In this document: positions 35,191 to 43,940 of the stretch, one piece after another
Numbering within the stretch: position 1 is the stretch's first letter
How the letters are laid out: every line of letters starts with the position of its first letter
Assembly (NCBI GenBank): GCA_034667465.1
Contig: JAXDJV010000012.1
Location: 66,259 to 130,258 of the forward strand
Origin: JAOBAU01 sp034667465
GTDB lineage: Bacteria > Acidobacteriota > Thermoanaerobaculia > Gp7-AA8
Length of the DNA: 64,000 nt
Reading direction: 5' to 3'
Notes under the pieces: generated by a model
Seen by the model: only the letters and a program-made list of their open reading frames with translations
What the model was told of the DNA's origin: nothing
The model's database searches: none
Translations under genes and position numbers: made by a program

Positions 35191-35224
35191 TACGGACCGC
35201 GGGTGACGCAGCCCGCGGTCCGTA
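35191..35224 (+). terminator. Terminator hairpin after polyphenol oxidase
   Basis: TACGGACCGCGGG and CCCGCGGTCCGTA form a perfect 13-bp stem with an 8-nt loop, followed by TT. It shares the GGACCGCGG stem with the hairpin at 27285. Confidence 0.75.
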
Positions 35225-35242
35225 TTGCGCGAACGGCTGATG

Positions 35243-35270
35243 ACGCCGCGCGACTCGCATCGCGCGGCGT
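35243..35270 (-). terminator. Hairpin downstream of the beta-helix gene
   Basis: ACGCCGCGCGA and TCGCGCGGCGT form an 11-bp stem. It lies 10 nt beyond the minus-strand stop at 35281 and lacks a T-tract. Confidence 0.5.
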
Positions 35271-35280
35271 TACCTCCCGT

Positions 35281-36858
35281 CTAGTTCCAGCTGTTGAAGC
35301 GATCCGTATTCGACGTCCCGCCGTTGGAGTACGCGCTGCCGCTGCTGATGGTGGCAACGTTTCCGAACGTCTGGCAGTTGGTCGATGCCGAGTCCATCCG
35401 GACGCCGTACGTCGTCGTGTTGGTGATCGCGTTCGTCAGGACCATGTCGCGGTCTCCGGCCACGAGCACTCCCTGCCCTGCGCCGATGATGTGGTTCCCC
35501 TGGATGATCGATTTGTCGATCTTCAGTCCGAAGATCACGCCGAAGTACGTGAGCGTCCCGCGGATGGTGTTGTCACGCACGACCAGATTCTCGAAACCGC
35601 TCGTGCTCGACGACGTGAGAAATGCGACGCCGTAGTGCGACGCCTCGATCGTGTTGCTGGCCACGGTGATGTCGCGTTGCGTCGTGGCGAACGACTGCGT
35701 GATATTTCCGACTCCGTACTTTGCACCGCGAATGAGGTTGCCGGTGATCTGCGCGCGATCGACGCGGACGTTGGTTTCGACGCCGTACGTTTCGGCACCG
35801 CTCCCTCCCGTGACGTCGAACGTGTTTCCGCTCACGACCGTGTCGCTCGCTCCGTCGAGGTACATGCCCGCCCCGCCGCTGAGCGAACCAAGTCCCTCGA
35901 AGACGTTGCCGGTGAACACGTTCCCTTTGGCGATGTGGAAGTCGCCGGAAGTGTCGGAGTCGGCTTTCTGCGCGCGGTACGCGCTGGGGCAGCCGGCGCT
36001 GCCGCACGACGTCATCTGGAACTTCCGCACGACGTTCCCCGTGTACGTGTTGTAGCTCGCACCCTTGTCGGCTTCGATCGCGCTGTATCCCTGATGGTTG
36101 ACGGCGATGTTGCCACTGATGGTGTTGCCGATCGTCGCGGGCCCGGCGATCTCGATGGAGTTCCAGCGGAAGCCGATGATCGTGTTGCCGCTGATGACGT
36201 TGTTTTCATTGAACGCCGTGCGCGCGACGGTCGAGGCCGCCTCCCATCGCGTCGTCAGGGTGATACCGAACATCGCGATGCCGGCGCTGTCGTCGAGCAG
36301 GCAGTTCCGCACCTGGTTCCGCGTCGCCTGCAGCGTGTTTCCGGAGAATGGATTGTGCGAGTCGCCCGGCTCGTACGCTTCGATGGAGATGAACGAGCCG
36401 CCCGGACTGGTCGTGGTGACACCGATGCCGGTGATAACGACGTTGTCGACGATGCAATGCGACGAGCCGACCATCCGCACGCCGCTTCCGCTGTGCACAT
36501 TGCCGTCGAGCTTGAGATCGCGCACCTCGGCGTTCACGGCCTGCTCGATGCTGACCATGTTCGCAGAATCAGTCGCTTTGATGATCGAGCCCGAACCGAC
36601 GCCGCGCAGGCACACGTTCGACTTCAGGTAGAGCGAGCCGCTGATCAGATATGTGCCGGCCGGTACGAATACGTCGCCTCCGCCGGCCGCGTATGCAGTG
36701 TCGATTGCGTTTTGAATGGCAGCCTTGTCGTCACTCGTGTCGTTCGGCGTTGCGGCGGGCGTCGCCGCTTCGATGTTGTATGTGGCAGTCGATACCGCGA
36801 ATGCGGCCATCGACGTGAGAAACAGCATGAGTGCGATTGCGAGGGTGCGGGTTTTCAT
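35281..36858 (-). CDS. Secreted right-handed parallel beta-helix protein
   Basis: 525 residues with a signal peptide (MKTRTLAIALMLFLTSMAAF). The start DDKAAIQNAIDTAYAAGGGD followed by VFVPAGTYLISGSLYL is the pectate-lyase-superfamily opening. The rest shows repeated beta-helix coils (VVSGNTF, NVISGNTIIGF, ITGNLIRGA, VRDNTIRGT, IQGNHIIGA). It may cleave or bind polysaccharide; no catalytic set was identified. AAGGAG lies about 10 nt before ATG 36858. Reading further upstream gives no conserved sequence. Confidence 0.85.
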   Translation of the reverse strand: MKTRTLAIALMLFLTSMAAFAVSTATYNIEAATPAATPNDTSDDKAAIQNAIDTAYAAGGGDVFVPAGTYLISGSLYLKSNVCLRGVGSGSIIKATDSANMVSIEQAVNAEVRDLKLDGNVHSGSGVRMVGSSHCIVDNVVITGIGVTTTSPGGSFISIEAYEPGDSHNPFSGNTLQATRNQVRNCLLDDSAGIAMFGITLTTRWEAASTVARTAFNENNVISGNTIIGFRWNSIEIAGPATIGNTISGNIAVNHQGYSAIEADKGASYNTYTGNVVRKFQMTSCGSAGCPSAYRAQKADSDTSGDFHIAKGNVFTGNVFEGLGSLSGGAGMYLDGASDTVVSGNTFDVTGGSGAETYGVETNVRVDRAQITGNLIRGAKYGVGNITQSFATTQRDITVASNTIEASHYGVAFLTSSSTSGFENLVVRDNTIRGTLTYFGVIFGLKIDKSIIQGNHIIGAGQGVLVAGDRDMVLTNAITNTTTYGVRMDSASTNCQTFGNVATISSGSAYSNGGTSNTDRFNSWN

Positions 36859-36899
36859 CGGGTCATGTCTCCTTATTTCTTCGTCGTACGAAGTGGGAC

Positions 36900-36905
36900 T
36901 AATAT
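36900..36905 (+). promoter_or_regulatory. -10 box, leaderless promoter
   Basis: TAATAT, 9-nt gap to ATG 36915, in the short space divergent to the beta-helix gene. Confidence 0.5.
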
Positions 36906-36914
36906 CTCCGGACA

Positions 36915-38225
36915 ATGAGAAAGGATGAAAGAAATCCACAACCGGTGCAGCGGCCCTCTGAGGACACCTCTTTTCAGGGATCGAAAAAACCACTCCACGT
37001 AGCGGTCGATGTCCTGCGACAGGCGGCCGTCCTCTGTTTCGTGCTTGCCGCTGCGAGCGCAACGCTTCACGCGCAGAGCTCGTGTCCGGCGTATGCGATG
37101 CCCGGCAGTTGGGCGATCGTCGTAAACGACTGCAGCACGCGCCTCTGCAACTCGTCGTCAGAAGCAACGCTGACCACCGTGCCGTATGGACAGCCATCGA
37201 TCAAACGCTTCTTCCTCGGCCACGGCATCCACGAACCGTCGGCCATCGTCACCAACGCGCTGAGTCCGAACGAGAACTCACCCCTGGCCAGTGTCTTCGG
37301 CGACGGTGTTTACATCGTCGATGATCCGCCGTCGCGCGTCGCGTTTTCCAAAGCGCAATATGACGTGAATGAGAACGCCGGATCGGTGACGATTACGCTG
37401 ACGCGCAGCGGCAGCCTCTCGCGCACCTCGACGGTCTCCTACTCCAACTTCGACATTCTCATTATCGTTCCGCCACGAATCGATCGGATTCAGGTCGTGA
37501 ATGGGAGCGTCGTCTTTGCACCGGGAGAATCAACCACGACGTTTTCGGTGGAAATCTACGATGACGCGAAGTACACCGGCGATCAGTACATGCCGATCAG
37601 AATCTTCGGCTCCGACGGCACTCTGTTCGATGGGGGCAACAGCGCGTTCGCGACGATTCATGTCCTCGAGAACGACTACCCGACGCTTACCGCTTCGCCC
37701 GGACTGTTGACGATGCACGTCGGCGAAAGCGCGACCGTCGTCTTCTCGCTCTCGCCGGCGCTCGACTTCCCGCTGCCGGTCGCTCTGTCGGCGACGCAAC
37801 TCGACTGGCTGGCGATGCCATCGACGATCACGGTTCCGCCGGGCGGCAGCGCAACGATGACCGTCCGCGCGCTGCGCGCGGCGAACGGGACAATTCGCGC
37901 GACGTCGAACGAAGCGAACGCCGCGATCGCCGTCGACGTCCTCGCCGATGCACCGCGCATCGATTCGATCGCGCCGAACGTCGTCCCGGCCGAAGGGAGC
38001 TCGCGTGTCGCGATCAACGGCGCGAATCTCAGCCCCGCGTGCAGCGTGACGTTCGGCGGTGTGGCCGGCACGAACGTCAGCGCGTCGCCGGGCGGCATCA
38101 CGGTGCTCGCGCCGCCGCACGCCGCCGGGTCTGTCGACGTGACGGTAAGCTGCGGAGGCGCGACGACGGTCGTGCGCGATGGACTCGCCTACGGACGACC
38201 TCGCCGGCGAACGGCCGCGTCATGA
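36915..38225 (+). CDS. Secreted Calx-beta and IPT/TIG domain protein
   Basis: 436 residues. A charged 30-residue lead precedes a signal-like helix (AAVLCFVLAAASATLHAQ, ending near 54). A Cys-containing segment follows, then a Calx-beta domain (about 140-235: VAFSKAQYDVNENAGSVTIT and later YTGDQYMPIRIFG), a second beta domain (about 240-345) and an IPT/TIG domain (about 350-425: IDSIAPNVVPAEGSSRVAIN). These modules mediate adhesion or binding. No enzymatic motif. Confidence 0.75.
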   Translation: MRKDERNPQPVQRPSEDTSFQGSKKPLHVAVDVLRQAAVLCFVLAAASATLHAQSSCPAYAMPGSWAIVVNDCSTRLCNSSSEATLTTVPYGQPSIKRFFLGHGIHEPSAIVTNALSPNENSPLASVFGDGVYIVDDPPSRVAFSKAQYDVNENAGSVTITLTRSGSLSRTSTVSYSNFDILIIVPPRIDRIQVVNGSVVFAPGESTTTFSVEIYDDAKYTGDQYMPIRIFGSDGTLFDGGNSAFATIHVLENDYPTLTASPGLLTMHVGESATVVFSLSPALDFPLPVALSATQLDWLAMPSTITVPPGGSATMTVRALRAANGTIRATSNEANAAIAVDVLADAPRIDSIAPNVVPAEGSSRVAINGANLSPACSVTFGGVAGTNVSASPGGITVLAPPHAAGSVDVTVSCGGATTVVRDGLAYGRPRRRTAAS

Positions 38226-38321
38226 GATCCGTATCAGCGGCATGCTCCGGTTCTCCGCCGTTTTTCTCATCTCTCCGTTCGGACGTAACGCTCCGAGCGC
38301 CGCCGATCGACAACACGTTGA

Positions 38322-40319
38322 TCATTTCAGATACTGACTGAACCACTCGACGTAACGCCGATCGATGTCGCTCTGATGCACCGGATCCTCCGGCGAATGT
38401 CCGCCGACCGGATAAGCGATGAACTTCACCGTCACGCCGTTGTCTTTCAGCGCATGGAACATCTCGTACGACTGCGTGATCGGCACGCGGAAGTCGCCGG
38501 TGTCGGAAAGGATCAGCGTCGGCGCCTTCACGTTGCGCGCGTACGTCAGCGGCGACTGCTCGAGGTAGAGCTTCAGATTGTCGCCGACGTACGGCGAGCC
38601 GCCCATCGTGTACGCGCGCATCTGATTGCCATCCGAAAGCGAATACGCGTCGAGCAGATTGTTGACCGCGGCGCCGGAGACGGCGGCTTTGAAGATGTCG
38701 TAGTGACCGATCATCCACGACGTCATGTAGCCGCCGTACGACCAGCCGCCGACGACGATCCCATCTTTGTCGATGAAGCCGTGTGACTGGAGTGCGCTGA
38801 GACCGGCCATGACGTCGCGGCCCGGACCGGGGCCGGAATCCTTCGTGATCGCCAGCTCGTAGCGATTGCCGAGGTTGTCGGAGCCGCGATAGTTCGGCTG
38901 GAAAACGACCCATCCCTGCGCGGCGAAAATCTGCGGCAGGAACGACCAGCCGGTCGTCGACGACGCGCGCGGTCCGCCATGAATGTAGAGCACGAGCGGA
39001 TATTTTTTCTTCGCGTCGAAGTCGGGCGGATACGTCACGACGCCGTCTTCATCGAAGCCTTCGTTCGTCCACGTGATCCGTTCGGAGCGGCCGAGCTGCA
39101 GCGCGGAGATTTTTTCATTCACGTTCGTCAGCTGCTTCGGCGTAGCCGTCGCCAACGTCATCACATACGCCTCTTTGAGTCGCGACGGCGTCGTGCCGGT
39201 AAACGCGATCGTGCCGTTCGGCGCGACCGACGCGTCGATCCAGAACGACCACGACGGCTCGACGTCGCCGAGGTTGAGGCGGCGCGCGGCAGTCCCGTCG
39301 AGCGGCTGCAGCCAGTAGCCGGTCGACGTCGCATCGTGCGCGCCGACGAGCAGCGATTTTCCGTCCGGCATCCAGATGGCGCGGACGAGATTGCGATCGA
39401 TGTCGCGCGTCACTTCGCGTCCGGCGCCGCCGGCGGCCGGCGCGACCCAGACCGACGTTTCGTTCAACCGCTGATCGTCGCGCGAGTGGAGATACGCGAT
39501 GCTGCTGCCGTCCGGCGAAAAGAGCGGATGCGATTCACGCTCGCCGCTCGGCGTCACGCGCCGCGTCGCGCCGCTGGCGACGTCGACGATCTCGAGATGC
39601 GCGCTGTCGGTGTTGCCGGTGTGCGGCGTCGCGAGGCGGACGAAGGCGATCGACTTTCCGTCGGGCGACCACGAGAGCGGGGATGGCACCGGTCCGGGCG
39701 GCTTCGCTACCGGCAAACTCCACGCGCCGGAAGTCAGACGCCGCGCTTTGCTCGCGCCGTCGGAAGCGACGAGCCAGATGTGTGACGGCGTCGGCGCGCC
39801 GGTCGTCAGGAAGTCGTCATCCCCTACTTCGAACGACAGGTTGTGTTTGTCGGCGCGCTCGACGTCATCGGCCGTGACGAACGCGATCGTCGCGCCGTCC
39901 GGGCTCCACGCGAACTGCTGCACGCCTTTCGGCGCGTCGGTGATGCGCCGCGCGTCGCCGCCGCCCATCGCCATCACCCACAGCTGCCGCTTCGCATCTT
40001 TGTCGGCCGTTGCGTTGGCGAGGAACGCGATCCGCGCACCGTCCGGCGACCAGCGAGCCGAGGCGACGCCGCGACGATCGGACGTCAGCGGACGCTGCGC
40101 GCCGCTCGCGACGTCGATGATGGCGAGCTGCGCGTCGTGACGGTTGTCGGTGAGGTTCACCCGCGAGATGGTGCAGAGCAGCTGGCGCGCGTCAGGCGAA
40201 AGTTGCGGGTCGCTGACGTTGACGATGCGGGCGCGATCGCCGGGCTGCAGCCGCTCGGCGCCTGCGATGTTCGTGAAGAGCGCGAGGACGACAAGACAAC
40301 ACATTGACGTTCGTTTCAT
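38322..40319 (-). CDS. Secreted S9 family prolyl oligopeptidase/acylaminoacyl peptidase
   Basis: 665 residues, signal peptide about 1-21. The N-terminal TolB-like propeller (repeats such as SPDGARIAFLAN, SPDGATIAFVT, SPDGKSIAFVRL) gates the C-terminal alpha/beta-hydrolase. Catalytic Ser in GGWSYGGYM (about 527), Asp in LSDTGDFRVP (about 610), His in GGHSPED (about 641). It hydrolyses short peptides in the periplasm. A TACGAT box 7 nt upstream of the ATG indicates a leaderless message. Confidence 0.93.
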   Translation of the reverse strand: MKRTSMCCLVVLALFTNIAGAERLQPGDRARIVNVSDPQLSPDARQLLCTISRVNLTDNRHDAQLAIIDVASGAQRPLTSDRRGVASARWSPDGARIAFLANATADKDAKRQLWVMAMGGGDARRITDAPKGVQQFAWSPDGATIAFVTADDVERADKHNLSFEVGDDDFLTTGAPTPSHIWLVASDGASKARRLTSGAWSLPVAKPPGPVPSPLSWSPDGKSIAFVRLATPHTGNTDSAHLEIVDVASGATRRVTPSGERESHPLFSPDGSSIAYLHSRDDQRLNETSVWVAPAAGGAGREVTRDIDRNLVRAIWMPDGKSLLVGAHDATSTGYWLQPLDGTAARRLNLGDVEPSWSFWIDASVAPNGTIAFTGTTPSRLKEAYVMTLATATPKQLTNVNEKISALQLGRSERITWTNEGFDEDGVVTYPPDFDAKKKYPLVLYIHGGPRASSTTGWSFLPQIFAAQGWVVFQPNYRGSDNLGNRYELAITKDSGPGPGRDVMAGLSALQSHGFIDKDGIVVGGWSYGGYMTSWMIGHYDIFKAAVSGAAVNNLLDAYSLSDGNQMRAYTMGGSPYVGDNLKLYLEQSPLTYARNVKAPTLILSDTGDFRVPITQSYEMFHALKDNGVTVKFIAYPVGGHSPEDPVHQSDIDRRYVEWFSQYLK

Positions 40320-40326
40320 GGCACAT

Positions 40327-40332
40327 ATCGTA
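40327..40332 (-). promoter_or_regulatory. -10 box, leaderless promoter
   Basis: TACGAT, 7-nt gap to ATG 40319. Confidence 0.5.
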
Positions 40333-40417
40333 CGACTGTTGCGAACTCGTTACGGCGACGAAATCGTGACGCCGCTCACGCAACATTTCGCGCCGCGGAC
40401 CGAAGATATGCAGCGTC

Positions 40418-40645
40418 ATGAGAATGCGTTACACAGACTGGCTGCGTGTGCAGGTTGATCGGCTGGAAGCCGGCATCCGCCGCCACAGCGTTTTCGACAG
40501 CGACCAGCCGGCGACACAGTCGCAGCTCGACGAGTTGCGCGAGCAGGTCGTGCTGCATCGCTTCCTCAGGCAGCAGCTCATGCAGCGCGAAGTGGTCAAA
40601 GTGCGCGAGTTCGACACGCAGGAAATCGTGCTGGCGTTCGACTAG
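40418..40645 (+). CDS. Small hypothetical helical protein
   Basis: 75 residues, charged and mostly helical (YTDWLRVQVDRLEAGIRRHS, QLDELREQVVLHRFLRQQLM), with a beta-like end REFDTQEIVLAFD. Family not recognised. No Shine-Dalgarno or close -10 was seen, so the start (ATG 40418, with another at 40424) is uncertain. Its TAG overlaps the stop of the convergent gene (shared CTAG). Confidence 0.55.
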   Translation: MRMRYTDWLRVQVDRLEAGIRRHSVFDSDQPATQSQLDELREQVVLHRFLRQQLMQREVVKVREFDTQEIVLAFD

Positions 40646-41025
40646 AGCGGCCGCTGCAGCGACTGCGGATTCTCTCCGGCGCGCAGCGAAATCTCCGCCC
40701 CTTCCGCGCCGAGCTCCAGGCACTCGAAGAGATTCCTGACGTACTGGCCGAGGCGATCGCTTTTGATCGGCGACGCCTCGAGGTGCGTGACGAGCTCGCG
40801 GCCGAGCACCGCTGCTTCATCGCGGACCTGCAGCGACTCGGCGTCGGCCGGCGTCACTTCCTCATCGCCGAAACGGAAGAGGAGGCTCGTCAGCCGCTCC
40901 GCGCAATCGATCGCCTCCGGCGCTTCCACCCCCAGCTCCTCGGCGTGCCGTTCGATCAGATTGAGGATCCGATCGGCGAGCCGACTGGCGTGCGGCAGGT
41001 CGAGCGGGATGTCGAAATGCGCCAT
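40642..41025 (-). CDS. Hypothetical protein
   Basis: 127 residues, soluble, acidic and helical, beginning MAHFDIPLDLPHASRLADRI. I do not recognise the family. A TACATT box 7 nt before the ATG marks a leaderless start. Downstream of it is the convergent small gene at 40418. Confidence 0.6.
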   Translation of the reverse strand: MAHFDIPLDLPHASRLADRILNLIERHAEELGVEAPEAIDCAERLTSLLFRFGDEEVTPADAESLQVRDEAAVLGRELVTHLEASPIKSDRLGQYVRNLFECLELGAEGAEISLRAGENPQSLQRPL

Positions 41026-41032
41026 CGCGGCG

Positions 41033-41038
41033 AATGTA
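41033..41038 (-). promoter_or_regulatory. -10 box, leaderless promoter
   Basis: TACATT, 7-nt gap to ATG 41025. It lies in the 25-nt gap after the sirtuin stop. Confidence 0.5.
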
Positions 41039-41050
41039 CCACGCCGACTT

Positions 41051-41926
41051 TCATGCTCCGGATCGGGCCGATCGAGTTGCCGAGAGCGCCGCGATCACCT
41101 GCGGCAACACGGTCCCGACTTTCTCCTCGACGCGTACCGACGCGAGCTCGTCGCCACGCGTCGGACCGATGTTGACGATGGCGATCGGCAGTCCGAGATC
41201 GGCGGCGCGCTTCACGAAACGAAAACCCGACCAGACCGTGAGCGACGAGCCGGCGACGAGCATCGCGTCGGCGTCATCGACGGAGCTCATCGCATCGACG
41301 ACCCTCTGCGGCGGGACCGTTTCGCCGAAGAAAACGACCGCCGGTTTCAGCACGCCGCCGCAGCGTTCGCACGCCGGCACCTCGAATCCTGCGACGCGGT
41401 CGCGCGCAAGCTCGGCGTCACCGTCCGGCGCGACGTCCGCTTCATCGGCGTGCAGTCCATCCCACTCCGTTCGCGCGATCCACTCCGCATTCAGCTCGGC
41501 GAGCCGCGACTGCATCTCTTCGCGCGGCGATTCGGTGCGACAGTCGAGACAGACGACGAGCCGATTGCGGCCGTGCAGCTGAATCACCGCGCGGCTCCCC
41601 GCTTCCTGATGCAGATCGTCGACGTTCTGCGTGATCAGCTGCCGCACCGTGCCGCGATTCTCGAGCTCCGCGAGCGCGAAGTGCGCGGCGTTCGGACGCG
41701 CGGCGGAGAAGCGCGTCCAGCCGCGAAAACTGCGCGCCCAGTAGAAGCGGCGCACCTCTTCGCTGCGAACGAACGCGCTGTAGTAAATCGGCTTGTGCCT
41801 TGTCCACGCGCCGCCGGGACTGCGGTAATCGGGAATCCCCGATTCGGTGCTGCAGCCGGCGCCGGTCAGCACGACGAGGCGCCGCGCGCCGTCGATCATC
41901 ACTGCGAGCTCACCAACGCCGCTCAT
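41051..41926 (-). CDS. Class II (SIRT4-like) NAD-dependent protein deacylase
   Basis: 291 residues. NAD-binding VLTGAGCSTESGIPDYR (about 19-35), TQNVDDLHQEAG, and catalytic His in QLHGRN. Zinc-binding Cys pairs CLDC and CERC are separated by about 50 residues containing APDGDAEL, followed by GGVLKPAVVFFGE. The long spacer with PDGDA is typical of class II sirtuins. It removes acyl groups from lysines using NAD. ATG 41926 overlaps the DinB stop; upstream frame is unconserved. Confidence 0.92.
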   Translation of the reverse strand: MSGVGELAVMIDGARRLVVLTGAGCSTESGIPDYRSPGGAWTRHKPIYYSAFVRSEEVRRFYWARSFRGWTRFSAARPNAAHFALAELENRGTVRQLITQNVDDLHQEAGSRAVIQLHGRNRLVVCLDCRTESPREEMQSRLAELNAEWIARTEWDGLHADEADVAPDGDAELARDRVAGFEVPACERCGGVLKPAVVFFGETVPPQRVVDAMSSVDDADAMLVAGSSLTVWSGFRFVKRAADLGLPIAIVNIGPTRGDELASVRVEEKVGTVLPQVIAALSATRSARSGA

Positions 41927-42372
41927 CCGAATTTCTTCAGCATCGCGATCTGCGCGGCGTGATACGTCGTGTGATGAATCAGCCCGCGCAGCATGAAGTC
42001 TTTCGTGTAGCGGCCGTCGGGAACTTTGCGATCGAATTCCGCATCGTCCATCCGCTGGACCGTTTCGCAAAGCACTGCCTGCCGCCGCTCGAGCTGCGCG
42101 ATCAGATCGCTGAACGCGACGCTGTCGACGTGCGGAAAATCTTCTTCCGGTGTGACCTCGAAGAGCTCATCGCGCAGCCGTCGATCGACGAAGTCGAACC
42201 AGGCGCTGAGATGCGCGAGCAGTTCGGCAATCGACCGCGCGCCGTCGATCGGATGCGCATTCGCGTGCGCGTCATCGATCCCGTCGAGGAGACGGCGGAC
42301 CGGCGTGCCGTGCCACGCGTTCCCGTCAAATGTGGAGCGAAGATCGCGAAGCATTCGTTCAGCGAGTGTCAT
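41923..42372 (-). CDS. DinB family protein
   Basis: 149 residues, four-helix bundle of the DinB/YfiT superfamily (LLRDLRSTFDGNAWHGTPVR at the start, SIAELLAHLSAWFDFVDRRL, and metal-type His in HHTTYHAAQIAML). Members are metal-dependent, often thiol transferases; activity here is unknown. It is first in an operon with the sirtuin. A TAGGAT -10 box 6 nt before the ATG overlaps the promoter of the divergent glycosyltransferase. Confidence 0.88.
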   Translation of the reverse strand: MTLAERMLRDLRSTFDGNAWHGTPVRRLLDGIDDAHANAHPIDGARSIAELLAHLSAWFDFVDRRLRDELFEVTPEEDFPHVDSVAFSDLIAQLERRQAVLCETVQRMDDAEFDRKVPDGRYTKDFMLRGLIHHTTYHAAQIAMLKKFG

Positions 42373-42378
42373 CGCGGC

Positions 42379-42388
42379 ATCCTACAAT
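42379..42388. promoter_or_regulatory. Overlapping divergent -10 boxes in a 22-bp intergenic space
   Basis: TAGGAT (complement of 42379-42384) is 6 nt before the DinB ATG. TACAAT (42383-42388) is 6 nt before the glycosyltransferase GTG. They share two base pairs, and both -35 regions must lie inside the opposite coding sequence. Confidence 0.6.
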
Positions 42389-42394
42389 CGAGCG

Positions 42395-43936
42395 GTGCCG
42401 GAGCTCGAATCGACGATCGTGTCGCTGCTGTCCGTTGCGACGATCGTCCTCGTCGTGGTCCTGGCGCTCGCATACGCGCTCATCTCGCGACTCCGGCCGC
42501 ACCAGGTTGCAGCGCTGCGCGCGCAACTTCGCAGCGACCGGCCGCCGCTGTGGAATCGCATCGCGATCGCCGCGCGCGAAACGCCGCCGCTCGACGTCGC
42601 GCTACTCGCTATCTTCTTCGTCATCGGCGTCTGGCTGCGCCTCCGCGAGCTGAACAATCCGATCGGCACCGACGAAGCGTCGACGTGGCTTTACTACGCC
42701 TCGAAGCCGCTCATCGTCGGCGTGACGATCTGGAGCTCGCCGAACAATCACCTGCTCAACACGCTGCTGATGCACATCTCCGGCGCGATCTTCGGGCCGC
42801 ACGAATGGGCGCTGCGACTGCCCGCGTTCATCGCCGGCCTCTCATTGATTCCGCTGGCGTACGCGGCGTCGCGCGTGTTCTATCGGCGCGGCGCGCTCAT
42901 CGCGGCGGGACTCGTCGCAGCATCGCCGGTCGTCGTCGCCTATTCGACCGACGGCCGCGGCTACGCGATGATGGCCGCGTTCGCGCTGATCGCCGCGATG
43001 GCGATGGCAACGCTGCTCCGCACCGGCAACAGCATCGCCGCGCTGCTCTTCGCGATCGCCGTCGCACTCGGCTTCGCGTCGGTGCTGGTGATGATCACGC
43101 TCTTCCTCTTCATCGTGGCGTGGGCGATCGTCGAGCAGCCGTCGCGATGGATCGCGATCGTCATCGCATGCCTGCTCGCCGGCGCGTTCACGATGCTCGC
43201 GTATTACCCGGTGTTCGTCATCAGCGGACCGACGTCGATCGCGACGAACGGCTACAACGCGCCGTCGACGCTCGACCACTTCCTCGACGACGTGCCGTAC
43301 ATGTCGCACGCAATCGCGATCCGGCTGCTGGTCGGCTTCCCGCGCATATTGCAGCTCGCAGCCGCCCTCGCGTTCCTCGCCGCGCTCGTACTGCATCGGC
43401 GGCTGTCGTCGTTTCGCTATCCGATCTGGATCGGCTTTCTCGCCGTGCTCGCCTTCACGTTCGCGGAACGCTACCTGCCGCCGTCGCGCATTTGGTTCGC
43501 GTTCCTGCCGTTCTTCTTCATTACTATCGCGGCGATCGCGACGCAGATTCACGTTGAACGGATCGTCGCCATCGCGCTCGTCGCGCTGCTCGCGCACGAC
43601 ATCACCTACGGCCCGCATCCGCGGGAGACCGGCAACGTGCGGACCGGGCCGCTCATCGCCGCCGAGTTGCAGCGGCGATTGCAGCCCGGTGATGAAGTCG
43701 TAGCGCTCACGCCGTCGGACGTGCCGCTCACGTTCTATCTGCAGCGCGCCGGAATTCCGATCGACGCGACGCGGCCGAAGGTCAACGCGCAGCGGCTCTA
43801 CCTCGTCACGAATCTCGACATCGGGCAGACGTTCGCAAAGACCGCGCGCGAGCTGCACGTCGACGTGCCGCTATACCGCGTGCGGCGCGTCGCCGACTTC
43901 GGTGCGTCGGAGATTTACGAGCTGGTGCGGCGATAG
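42395..43936 (+). CDS. GT39/ArnT-like membrane glycosyltransferase
   Basis: 513 residues from GTG 42395. A helix near residue 10-28 and at least ten more transmembrane segments follow. The first loop contains LNNPIGTDEASTWLYYASKP and then SSPNNHLLNTLLMHISGAIF with ALRLPAFIAGL, the dolichyl-phosphate mannosyl/ArnT (GT-C) pattern with the acidic pair. A small soluble C-terminal domain ends it. It probably transfers a sugar from a polyprenyl carrier on the periplasmic side; donor and acceptor unknown. The message is leaderless. Confidence 0.85.
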   Translation: MPELESTIVSLLSVATIVLVVVLALAYALISRLRPHQVAALRAQLRSDRPPLWNRIAIAARETPPLDVALLAIFFVIGVWLRLRELNNPIGTDEASTWLYYASKPLIVGVTIWSSPNNHLLNTLLMHISGAIFGPHEWALRLPAFIAGLSLIPLAYAASRVFYRRGALIAAGLVAASPVVVAYSTDGRGYAMMAAFALIAAMAMATLLRTGNSIAALLFAIAVALGFASVLVMITLFLFIVAWAIVEQPSRWIAIVIACLLAGAFTMLAYYPVFVISGPTSIATNGYNAPSTLDHFLDDVPYMSHAIAIRLLVGFPRILQLAAALAFLAALVLHRRLSSFRYPIWIGFLAVLAFTFAERYLPPSRIWFAFLPFFFITIAAIATQIHVERIVAIALVALLAHDITYGPHPRETGNVRTGPLIAAELQRRLQPGDEVVALTPSDVPLTFYLQRAGIPIDATRPKVNAQRLYLVTNLDIGQTFAKTARELHVDVPLYRVRRVADFGASEIYELVRR

Positions 43937-43940
43937 CGCG

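Noticed and set aside
41051..42372. Sirtuin plus DinB as an anti-phage defence unit
   Set aside because: The sirtuin has a full class II zinc-binding deacylase layout and no effector fusion; no defence genes lie nearby.
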